A stretch of 64,000 nt of DNA from CALBPI01 sp942491885. GTDB lineage: Bacteria; Pseudomonadota; Gammaproteobacteria; Steroidobacterales; Woeseiaceae. A program made the translations under genes and the position numbers. Under the pieces are notes generated by a model, which was given only the letters and a program-made list of their open reading frames with translations, did not search any database and was not told the DNA's origin. Position 1 is the first letter of the stretch; each line of letters opens with the position of its first letter. Where the stretch lies: NCBI GenBank assembly GCA_942491885.1, contig CALOCQ010000002.1, positions 434,001 to 498,000 on the forward strand. The letters are read 5' to 3'. Positions 53,525 through 60,878 of the stretch are shown here, in pieces.

Positions 53525-56500
53525 TCAGGTAGCGGCCTGGCAGAAGACGCCTTCGACCCGGTCCTCAAGCTCTTCGCTGGCCTGCTCGAGCGCCGCCAGC
53601 GTTTCTGCATCGGGCTGCCAGAACTTGCGGTCGGAGGCTTCCAGCAGCCGGTTCGCGAAGCGACTGGAGGCTGTCGGGTTGAGCGTGGCCAGACGGTCCC
53701 GCATCTCGGTGTCGAGCAGGAAGGTTTCCGTGAGTTTCTGATAAACCCAGGGCTGCACCTGACCCGTGGTCGCCGACCAACCCATGGTGTTGGTCATGTG
53801 CACCTCAATCTGGCGCACGCCCTCGTAGCCGTGTGCGAGCATGCCTTCATGCCACTTGGGATTGAGCATTCGCGTACGCGTCTCAAGCGCGACCTGCTCG
53901 CTCAGCGTGCGCACCGTGCCATCGCCGCGTGTCTGATCGCCGATGTAAACCGGCGGCGTCTGGCCGTTGTTGGCGCGCTTGACCGCGCCGGTGATGCCAC
54001 CGAGCGTATCGAAATAGTTATCCACCGTAGTGACGCCAAGCTCCACCGAGTCGAGGTTCTGGTAGGTCAGCTGTACATCGGCCAACGCGCTTTGCAGCAA
54101 AGCCGTCTGCGCCTGCGGGCGGCCGTCGCAGCCGTAGGCGAAGCCTTTGCGGCGCGAATAGGTTTCGGCCAATTCGTCTTCTTCGCCCCAGCGGCCACTC
54201 TCAATCAGATGATTAACGTTCGAGCCATAAGCCCCGTCGTCATTGCCGTAAACACGTAACGCGGCGGTTTCCAGCGAGCAATCGTGTTCGGCCTGATAAG
54301 CGAGCGCGTGCTTGCGAATGAAATTTTGCTCTACCGGCTCGTCCGCTGCCGCAGCAAGATAAGCGGCTTCGGCCAGCAATTTGATTTGCAGTGGCATCAG
54401 GTCACGGAAAATTCCGGACAGTGTCATCACTACATCAATACGCGGCCGGCCAAGTGTCTCGAGATCGATCAGCTCGGCACCAGCAATACGACCGTAACTG
54501 TCGAAGCGCGGCACCGCACCCATCAGGGCAAGTGCCTGCGCGATCGGGCCGCCTTCGCTCTTGAGGTTGTCCGTACCCCACAGCACCATCGCGATAGACT
54601 CCGGCAAGCCGTTGCCATTACCGGTGTGGCAATCGAGCAGTCGCCCGGCCTGACGCGCGCCATCAGCAACCGCGTAGCTGCTTGGAATACGAAACGGATC
54701 GAAACCATGCAGATTACGACCGGTCGGCAATATCGCCGGCGTGCGCAGTACATCACCGCCCGGTGCCGGCGCAATAAAGCGACCGTCCAGTGCCCGCATC
54801 AACGCATTGGATTCATGATCGACACTCAACAAGGCATCGTGCTTCGCCAGCTCGCGGAAAATATCTGCGCCGGACTGGCCGCTTGGCAAACCTGCGAGAC
54901 GCGCGGCGCGCTCCGGGCTGAGCCCGTCTGCCACCAGTGCCTGCAACGACGCTCTGGCCGGTGTCACGCCGTAGATGGCATCGGCCATCGCCAGCAGTAA
55001 GTCGATACGCTCCTCAACAGACGGCGGCTTGCCGACAACATGCAAGCCGTGTGGAATCAGCGTGTATTCGAGCTCGCGCAATGCATTTTGCAAATGATCG
55101 ATGCGCACATCGCAATCCTCGAGCGACCATAGCGGATCGGCGTCAGCCAGCTCCAGCTCGGCAGCCTGCGACTGGATCAACGCGGCAAGATCGGCGTCAA
55201 CAACGGCATCCGCGTCGCGCCCGCGCCAGCGGTCAATCGAGTCCTTGAGTTCCTGCAAGCCGCGATACAGCCCGGCCTGCGCGACAGGCGGCGTCAGGTA
55301 GCTGATCAGTGTTGCACCGGCACGGCGTTTCGCAATCGCACCCTCGGACGGGTTGTTCGCGGCGTAGAGATACATATTTGGCAGCTCGCCAATCATGCGC
55401 TCCGGCCAGCATGCACCTGACATGCCGGTTTGTTTGCCGGGCATGAATTCGAGCGCGCCATGCGTTCCGAAATGTAGTACCGCACTCGCCGCGAAGTCCT
55501 CGCGCAGGTAGCGATAGAACGCCGAGAATGCGTGCGTCGGTGCGAAGCCTTTTTCAAACAACAGGCGCATCGGGTCGCCCTCGTAGCCGAACGCGGGTTG
55601 CACCGAGACCAGAATATTGCCGAACTGTTTGCCGAGCACAAAAATCGACTGGCCGTTGCTCTGCTGGCGACCGGGCGCCGGACCCCATTGCGCTTCAATC
55701 TCTTTAAGCCAGGTCTCACGGCGAACATGATCATCGGTCTTGATGGCCGTATGTACGTTTGCGTCTGCACCGTAGGTCGCCGCATTGCCGCTGATAATTG
55801 ACTCGCGCAACGCATCAACATCAACCGGTAATTCGCCGACCTCATAGCCGCCGTCGCGCATCGTATGCAGCATGTTGTAAAGCGACTCAAACACGCCCAA
55901 ATACGCGGCGGTGCCGGTATTGCCTGCGTTCGGCGGGAAGTTAAACAGCACGATCGCCACTTTTTTCTCTGCGCGTGATTCGCGGCGCAATGACACCATG
56001 CGCGCAACGCGAGCCGCCAGTGACAACGCCCGCTCGGGACAGCTGTGCATGTCCTGCGGGTTGTCATCTTCTGTGAACGTGCAGGCGTTTTGACAGCCGG
56101 TACAGGTCACGCCCGGCGCACCCGCGCGGCCACCGAACACGATTGGACTCGTTGCTCCGTCGAGCTCGGGTATCGCAACCATGATGGTGCTTTCGACCGG
56201 ACTCAGGCCGCGCTCCGACGCACCCCATTGATCGAGCGTCTGAAACTCAACCGGGTGTGCGGCGAGATACGGCACATCAAGCGCGGTCAGCGCCTCTTCG
56301 GCCGCTGCCGAGTCGTTATAAGCGGGACCGCCAACGAGCGAAAACCCGGTCAGCGAAACAACCGCATCGACCGTCGTCGTGCCGTCACGGTGAAAAAACT
56401 GGTCGATCGCCGGTCGCGCATCGAGGCCCGACGCGAACGCAGGTACGACCTCAAGCCCTTTCGACTCAAGCGCAGCGATGACACCGTCGTAGTGGCCTGA

Positions 56501-57292
56501 ATTACCGCCCAGCAGATACGACCTCAGTAACAGCAATCCGACCCGCCCGGTCGGCGCATCGGCGCGCGGCAAATTGGTGGCACTGTCGCTGAGACGGCCT
56601 TCCATGCGCGGGTGATAAACACCGACGTTCGGATACTCGATCGGATCGGTAACGGGCGCGAGCCTGGCATTCAGGTCCGCGCGCTTGCCAGTGGCATAGC
56701 GAGAGACCAGGAACCGCACGAGATTGGCCATGTTCTCGCGAGAGCCGCCGAGCCAATATTGCAAGGTCAGAAAATACGCACGCACATCCTGCGCGGTGCC
56801 GGGAATGTAGCGCAGCAGCTTCGGCAGCCGCCGCAACATTTTCATTTGTGCTGCACCGCCGGTGGCCGCTTTTTCCTTCTTGCCGCGCAAGCGCTTCAGC
56901 AGCGCCATCGGCCCACTGGCCGGTCGCGACATATCGAAGTCGCCGATCTGAGTCAGCGTGACCACTTCAGTAGCCGACATTGCACAAATGACGGCATCAC
57001 AGTTACCGCGCCGCGCCGCAATGTCATCCAGAATCGGTTTGAAATGATCTTCCATGAACAACATGGTGACGATCAGGATATCGGCCTTCGCAATATCCTG
57101 CCGGCAGCGCTGCAACTTGCTTTCGCTGGCGGTCCATTCGGACGCCGCATGCATCGACAGGCGCAACCCGGGGCACTCGCGAGCGAGGTCCGCAGCCGCA
57201 TTCTGCGTTGCAGTTGCCAAATGGGTATCCATGGTCACAAGGACCACGCGCATTACCGTGTCATTTTGGCGGACGGACCCGTCTGCGGCCAT
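53525..57292 (-). CDS. bchH: Magnesium chelatase subunit H (bacteriochlorophyll synthesis)
   Basis: 1255 residues; the large porphyrin-binding subunit that with BchI and BchD inserts Mg into protoporphyrin IX. The N-terminal DUF3479-type domain (from MRVVLVTMDTHLATATQNAA) distinguishes it from cobalt chelatase CobN. Strong BchH wording follows: LTGFSLVGGPAYND, KKVAIVLFNFPPNAGNTGTA, TDDHVRRETWLKEIE, FGYEGDPMRLLFEKGFAPTH, VLHFGTHGALEFMPGKQ, YAANNPSEGAIAKRR and NNGQTPPVYIGDQTRGDG. A Cys cluster CTGCQNAC plus HSCPERA lies near residue 395-420, comparable to the Fe-S ligands reported for Rhodobacter BchH. Start: AGGTGAG lies 6 bases before ATG 57292. Two PpsR-type sites lie upstream. No bchI, bchD or other bch genes are in the window. 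Confidence 0.95.
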   Translation of the reverse strand: MAADGSVRQNDTVMRVVLVTMDTHLATATQNAAADLARECPGLRLSMHAASEWTASESKLQRCRQDIAKADILIVTMLFMEDHFKPILDDIAARRGNCDAVICAMSATEVVTLTQIGDFDMSRPASGPMALLKRLRGKKEKAATGGAAQMKMLRRLPKLLRYIPGTAQDVRAYFLTLQYWLGGSRENMANLVRFLVSRYATGKRADLNARLAPVTDPIEYPNVGVYHPRMEGRLSDSATNLPRADAPTGRVGLLLLRSYLLGGNSGHYDGVIAALESKGLEVVPAFASGLDARPAIDQFFHRDGTTTVDAVVSLTGFSLVGGPAYNDSAAAEEALTALDVPYLAAHPVEFQTLDQWGASERGLSPVESTIMVAIPELDGATSPIVFGGRAGAPGVTCTGCQNACTFTEDDNPQDMHSCPERALSLAARVARMVSLRRESRAEKKVAIVLFNFPPNAGNTGTAAYLGVFESLYNMLHTMRDGGYEVGELPVDVDALRESIISGNAATYGADANVHTAIKTDDHVRRETWLKEIEAQWGPAPGRQQSNGQSIFVLGKQFGNILVSVQPAFGYEGDPMRLLFEKGFAPTHAFSAFYRYLREDFAASAVLHFGTHGALEFMPGKQTGMSGACWPERMIGELPNMYLYAANNPSEGAIAKRRAGATLISYLTPPVAQAGLYRGLQELKDSIDRWRGRDADAVVDADLAALIQSQAAELELADADPLWSLEDCDVRIDHLQNALRELEYTLIPHGLHVVGKPPSVEERIDLLLAMADAIYGVTPARASLQALVADGLSPERAARLAGLPSGQSGADIFRELAKHDALLSVDHESNALMRALDGRFIAPAPGGDVLRTPAILPTGRNLHGFDPFRIPSSYAVADGARQAGRLLDCHTGNGNGLPESIAMVLWGTDNLKSEGGPIAQALALMGAVPRFDSYGRIAGAELIDLETLGRPRIDVVMTLSGIFRDLMPLQIKLLAEAAYLAAAADEPVEQNFIRKHALAYQAEHDCSLETAALRVYGNDDGAYGSNVNHLIESGRWGEEDELAETYSRRKGFAYGCDGRPQAQTALLQSALADVQLTYQNLDSVELGVTTVDNYFDTLGGITGAVKRANNGQTPPVYIGDQTRGDGTVRTLSEQVALETRTRMLNPKWHEGMLAHGYEGVRQIEVHMTNTMGWSATTGQVQPWVYQKLTETFLLDTEMRDRLATLNPTASSRFANRLLEASDRKFWQPDAETLAALEQASEELEDRVEGVFCQAAT

Positions 57293-57324
57293 GTGCGACT
57301 CACCTGAAAGTAGCTTGAGGGACT

Positions 57325-57353
57325 AATCTAAACAGACAGGAAGAAAACGTCAA
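57325..57353 (-). promoter_or_regulatory. Candidate bchH promoter
   Basis: On the minus strand TTGACG (57353-57348) and TAGATT (57330-57325) are 17 bp apart, about 33 bp upstream of the start codon. The -35 box lies within the proximal PpsR-type palindrome, so a bound repressor would block RNA polymerase. Confidence 0.55.
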
Positions 57354-57365
57354 CCTAAGTTGACA
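57348..57365. promoter_or_regulatory. PpsR/CrtJ-type site, proximal
   Basis: Minus strand TGTCAACTTAGGTTGACG matches TGTC-N10-GACA at 7 of 8 fixed positions (last A is G). Its core GTCAAC-N4-GTTGAC is a perfect inverted repeat. It overlaps the predicted -35 of bchH. Confidence 0.65.
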
Positions 57366-57373
57366 CTTTGCTT

Positions 57374-57391
57374 TGTCCAAATAACGGGACA
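57374..57391. promoter_or_regulatory. PpsR/CrtJ-type site, distal
   Basis: TGTCCAAATAACGGGACA is an exact TGTC-N10-GACA match. It starts 8 bp after the proximal site, the spacing at which paired CrtJ/PpsR sites bind cooperatively in Rhodobacter. Confidence 0.7.
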
Positions 57392-57651
57392 CTGTAAAAT
57401 CCCTATAGATACAGGGCAAAAAGCCGCATGGCTTGTAACCGCAGGGCGCATTTCCGCCCGCATACACTCTTTAAGGCCGTCCGATCGCGCATTGAGGCCG
57501 TGCTATACGCTCGCCCGAACATCGGCCAAGCGCCAGATTGGTGGCGATGTGAAGTGTCACGCTATTGCAGCGAAAACGGTCTTAATTGCTGTCAAATACC
57601 CCATAACTTGGGTACTATTGCCGCCATCTCCGGCGATCTGGATGCAAATGA
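57392..57651 (+). other. Non-coding leader region before aroQ
   Basis: With the PpsR-type sites this completes a stretch of about 360 bp without a gene between bchH and aroQ. A weak promoter for the aroQ operon may be TGTCAA (57590-57595), 17 bp, TACTAT (57613-57618). I see no riboswitch, leader peptide or hairpin that I would defend; short frames here overlap aroQ out of frame and look accidental. Confidence 0.4.
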
Positions 57652-58116
57652 ATGGCAGGCGAACACTTCAAGGTGCTGCTGATGAACGGGCCCAATCTGA
57701 ACCTGTTGGGCAACCGCGAACCCGAACATTATGGTCGTCAAACACTCGACGACATCGTTATCGCGCTGCGCAGCGAAGCGCACTCGTTGGCGATCGATTT
57801 GCAGGATTTTCAGAGTAACGCCGAGCACGAGATGGTAGAGCGTGTGCACGCAGCGGGCCGCGATGGCTGCGACGCGATCATCATCAATCCGGGCGCATTC
57901 ACGCATACGAGTGTCGCGTTGCGCGATGCGCTGGTCGGCATCAATGTCCCGTTCATTGAGGTTCATCTTTCGAATATCCATGGGCGCGAAGCGTTCCGCA
58001 GCATTAATTATTTCAGCGACGTCGCGGCCGGTTCAATTATCGGCCTCGGCGCACCCGGCTACAGCCTTGCGCTGCAAGCCACCGCACAACGGCTCAGCGC
58101 CAAGACAAAAGCATAA
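57652..58116 (+). CDS. aroQ: Type II 3-dehydroquinate dehydratase
   Basis: 154-residue cytosolic dodecameric enzyme, third step of the shikimate pathway. The N-terminus reads VLLMNGPNLNLLGNREPEHYG with the catalytic Tyr in EHYGRQTL and Arg in GNREP. IINPGAFTHTSVALRDAL and the catalytic His in EVHLSNIHGREAF are present. The length is typical. First gene of the aroQ-accB-accC-prmA row, the same order as in Pseudomonas. Confidence 0.97.
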   Translation: MAGEHFKVLLMNGPNLNLLGNREPEHYGRQTLDDIVIALRSEAHSLAIDLQDFQSNAEHEMVERVHAAGRDGCDAIIINPGAFTHTSVALRDALVGINVPFIEVHLSNIHGREAFRSINYFSDVAAGSIIGLGAPGYSLALQATAQRLSAKTKA

Positions 58117-58137
58117 GTCACCTGGGGGGGACGCTAG

Positions 58138-58611
58138 ATGGACATTCGTAAAGTCAAAAAACTAATCGAGTTGCTCGAAGAGTCGGGGATTGCCGAGATC
58201 GAGATTACCGAAGGTGACGACGCAGTTCGCATCAGCCGCTATCCGAACGGCGTCGCACCGCAGATGCCGCAGTACGCGCCAGCGCCGCCACCGTTAGCAG
58301 CTGCACCGGCAGCAGCACCCGCGCCCGCGGGCGAACCTTCTGCTGCTGACAAACCTGCCGAAGAGGAAGGCCATGTTGTCTCTGCACCGATGGTCGGCAC
58401 CTTCTACTCGGCGGCATCGCCGGGGTCGTCGCCGTTTGTGCAAATCGGCGACCGCGTCAAGACCGGCGACACGTTGTGTATCGTCGAGGCGATGAAAATG
58501 ATGAACCAGATCGAGAGCGACGTCGACGGCGTGGTCAAATCGATTCGCGTGCAAAACGGCGATCCGGTCGAATACGGACAGGCACTGGTCACCATCGACA
58601 CACGTGCGTAA
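58138..58611 (+). CDS. accB: Biotin carboxyl carrier protein of acetyl-CoA carboxylase
   Basis: 157 residues. N-terminal helix region MDIRKVKKLIELLEESGIAE, an Ala/Pro-rich flexible linker (about 45-80), and the biotinyl domain with VEAMKMMNQIESD, whose central Lys is biotinylated by BirA (36369-37175). A strong GGGGGG-type ribosome binding site lies upstream. It is followed by accC at 18 bp. Confidence 0.97.
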   Translation: MDIRKVKKLIELLEESGIAEIEITEGDDAVRISRYPNGVAPQMPQYAPAPPPLAAAPAAAPAPAGEPSAADKPAEEEGHVVSAPMVGTFYSAASPGSSPFVQIGDRVKTGDTLCIVEAMKMMNQIESDVDGVVKSIRVQNGDPVEYGQALVTIDTRA

Positions 58612-58629
58612 CGCACGAGGCGAATCACC

Positions 58630-59970
58630 ATGTTAGAAAAAATCGTCATTGCCAACCGCGGCGAGATTGCACTGCGAATCCTGCGTGCATGCCGCGAACT
58701 GGGTATCAAGACCGTCGCCGTACACTCGACCGCCGACAACAATCTCAAGCATGTGCTGCTTGCGGACGAGACGGTCTGTATCGGGCCACCTAATTCAACC
58801 GAGAGTTACCTGAACAAAGCCGCGATCATCAGCGCCGCCGAAGTCACCGACTCCGTTGCCATCCACCCCGGTTACGGATTCCTGTCGGAGAATGCGGATT
58901 TTGCGGATAGTGTCGAGAAAAGCGGCTTCGAGTTCATTGGCCCGTCGGCAGATTGCATCCGCCTGATGGGTGACAAGGTCGAGGCGATCCGTGCGATGAA
59001 AGCAGCGGGGGTGCCGACCGTACCCGGCTCGGACGGTCCGCTTGAGGATGATCCCGACGAGAACCAGCGTATCGCCCGCGAGATCGGCTATCCCGTCATT
59101 ATTAAGGCAGCGGGCGGTGGTGGTGGCCGCGGCATGCGCGTGGTGCACAGCGAAGCATCGTTAACCAACGCTATCAACACAACACGTGCCGAGGCCGCTG
59201 CGGCTTTCGGCAATCCGATGGTCTACATGGAGAAATTTCTCGAGCGCCCGAGACACATCGAGTTCCAGGTGCTCGCGGACCATCACGGTAACGCCGTGCA
59301 TCTTGGCGAACGTGACTGCTCTATGCAGCGCCGCCACCAGAAGGTCATAGAAGAAGCACCGGCGCCGGGCTTGCCCGACGAACTGCGCAAGAAAATGGGC
59401 GAACGTTGCGCCCAGGCCTGCGTCGATATCGGCTATCGCAATGCCGGAACATTCGAGTTTCTGTATCAGGACGGCGAGTTCTTTTTTATCGAGATGAACA
59501 CCCGTATTCAGGTCGAACATCCGGTGACGGAGATGGTGACCGGCATTGATATCGTGCGCGAGCAGCTGTTGATTGCTTCTGGCGAGCGCCTGTCATTCAG
59601 CCAGAGCGACGTCGTTATCAAAGGCCACGCCATCGAATGCCGCATCAATGCTGAAGATCCGAAAACGTTTATGCCATCGCCCGGCACCATATCGCTTTGG
59701 CACCCCCCGGGCGGCCCCGGTGTGCGCGTCGACAGCCATGTCTACAACGGCTACAAAGTGCCACCCAACTATGACTCGATGATCGGCAAGCTGATTACGC
59801 ACGGTGACACGCGCGACGTTGCGATCGCGCGCATGCGTGGCGCGCTGAGCGAAATGGTCATCGAAGGCATCAAGACCAACATCGCACTGCACCTGGAAAT
59901 CCTCCAGCACGGCGCGGTACTGGCCGGTGGCACCGACATCCACTATCTTGAAAAACGACTCGGCCTTTAG
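58630..59970 (+). CDS. accC: Biotin carboxylase subunit of acetyl-CoA carboxylase
   Basis: 446-residue ATP-grasp enzyme that carboxylates the biotin on AccB, the first committed step of fatty acid synthesis. MLEKIVIANRGEIALRILRA, HPGYGFLSENADFAD, the glycine loop AAGGGGGRGMRVV, FLERPRHIEFQVLAD, GERDCSMQRRHQKVIEEAPA and EMNTRIQVEHPVTEMVTG are all intact. It follows accB directly. Confidence 0.98.
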   Translation: MLEKIVIANRGEIALRILRACRELGIKTVAVHSTADNNLKHVLLADETVCIGPPNSTESYLNKAAIISAAEVTDSVAIHPGYGFLSENADFADSVEKSGFEFIGPSADCIRLMGDKVEAIRAMKAAGVPTVPGSDGPLEDDPDENQRIAREIGYPVIIKAAGGGGGRGMRVVHSEASLTNAINTTRAEAAAAFGNPMVYMEKFLERPRHIEFQVLADHHGNAVHLGERDCSMQRRHQKVIEEAPAPGLPDELRKKMGERCAQACVDIGYRNAGTFEFLYQDGEFFFIEMNTRIQVEHPVTEMVTGIDIVREQLLIASGERLSFSQSDVVIKGHAIECRINAEDPKTFMPSPGTISLWHPPGGPGVRVDSHVYNGYKVPPNYDSMIGKLITHGDTRDVAIARMRGALSEMVIEGIKTNIALHLEILQHGAVLAGGTDIHYLEKRLGL

Positions 59971-59981
59971 CGCCGGCTTCA

Positions 59982-60878
59982 ATGGCGTGGCAACAGCTGA
60001 CAATGTCGCTGGGCGAGCTCGACCAGCCGCGCACAGAGCAGGCCCTGCTCGACGCTGGCGCCGTCGCGATTACCTATACCGATGCCGCCGATCAACCGAT
60101 CCTCGAGCCGGCACCGGGCGAGGCACCACTGTGGCGTGACGCCATTGTCACGGCGCTGTTTGCCGAGGATCTCAGCATTGAGCGTGTCGCGCTCACGCTG
60201 ATAAGCCAACTCGAGCTGCAACACCTGCCCGACTTTTCCATTGAGCTGATCGCGGATCGCGAATGGGAACGCGAATGGCTGGAGGGCTTTAAGCCCATGC
60301 AGTTCGGGCAACGACTGTGGGTCTGTCCGCATCACGCAAAGGTCGACGCAACAGACGCGATTGTTATTCGGCTCGACCCCGGGCTCGCATTCGGCACTGG
60401 CACGCATGCGACCACTGCGTTGTGCCTGCAGCGCCTCGACGGTATGGCGCTATCCGGGGCGCGGGTTCTCGACTTCGGCTGTGGCTCCGGCATTCTGGCG
60501 ATCGCCGCACTGCTGCTGGGCGCAGAATCGGCGCTGGGCATCGACATTGATCCGCAGGCGTTAACAGCAACCAACAACAACGCCGCGGACAACGGTGTCA
60601 GTAGCCGGCTGAGCACGGCCGGTAGCGATGCCACAAGCAGTCTGGGTTCAGCCACATTTGATGTTGTATTAGCCAATATACTTGCCCAACCGCTGATCGC
60701 ACTGGCGCCGGTCCTGTGCGAATCGCTCGTCCCGGGTGGGCGGTTGCTGTTGTCGGGGATTCTTGAAGCACAGGCCGATGCCGTGCAGTCCGCCTATGCA
60801 GGCCAGATTGAGTTTGCGCAGGTGACAAGGCAGGATGGCTGGACACTGCTCGATGGAGTGCGCAGGCATGCTGCCTGA
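59982..60878 (+). CDS. prmA: Ribosomal protein L11 methyltransferase
   Basis: 298 residues. The N-terminal L11-recognition domain (about 1-100; DREWEREWLEGFKPMQFG) is followed by the SAM-dependent class I domain: LDPGLAFGTGTHATTALCL, VLDFGCGSGILAIAALLLGA, IDIDPQALTATNNNAADNGV and DVVLANILAQPLIAL, the PrmA signature. It trimethylates ribosomal protein L11. It is 11 bp after accC and overlaps the next gene by 11 bp. Confidence 0.97.
   Translation: MAWQQLTMSLGELDQPRTEQALLDAGAVAITYTDAADQPILEPAPGEAPLWRDAIVTALFAEDLSIERVALTLISQLELQHLPDFSIELIADREWEREWLEGFKPMQFGQRLWVCPHHAKVDATDAIVIRLDPGLAFGTGTHATTALCLQRLDGMALSGARVLDFGCGSGILAIAALLLGAESALGIDIDPQALTATNNNAADNGVSSRLSTAGSDATSSLGSATFDVVLANILAQPLIALAPVLCESLVPGGRLLLSGILEAQADAVQSAYAGQIEFAQVTRQDGWTLLDGVRRHAA

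Noticed and set aside
53321..54259. 312-codon plus-strand frame across the ends of bchH and the PLP enzyme gene
   Set aside because: It spans two real genes in antisense and the gap between them, so it cannot be a conserved protein.
53525..57292. Cobaltochelatase CobN instead of magnesium chelatase H
   Set aside because: The N-terminal DUF3479-type domain and several BchH-specific blocks are present, and PpsR-type sites lie upstream; no cobalamin genes or B12 riboswitch are nearby.
57360..57818. 152-codon plus-strand frame before and into aroQ
   Set aside because: It overlaps aroQ out of frame, and the translated sequence is low in hydrophobic pattern and unlike any family known to me.
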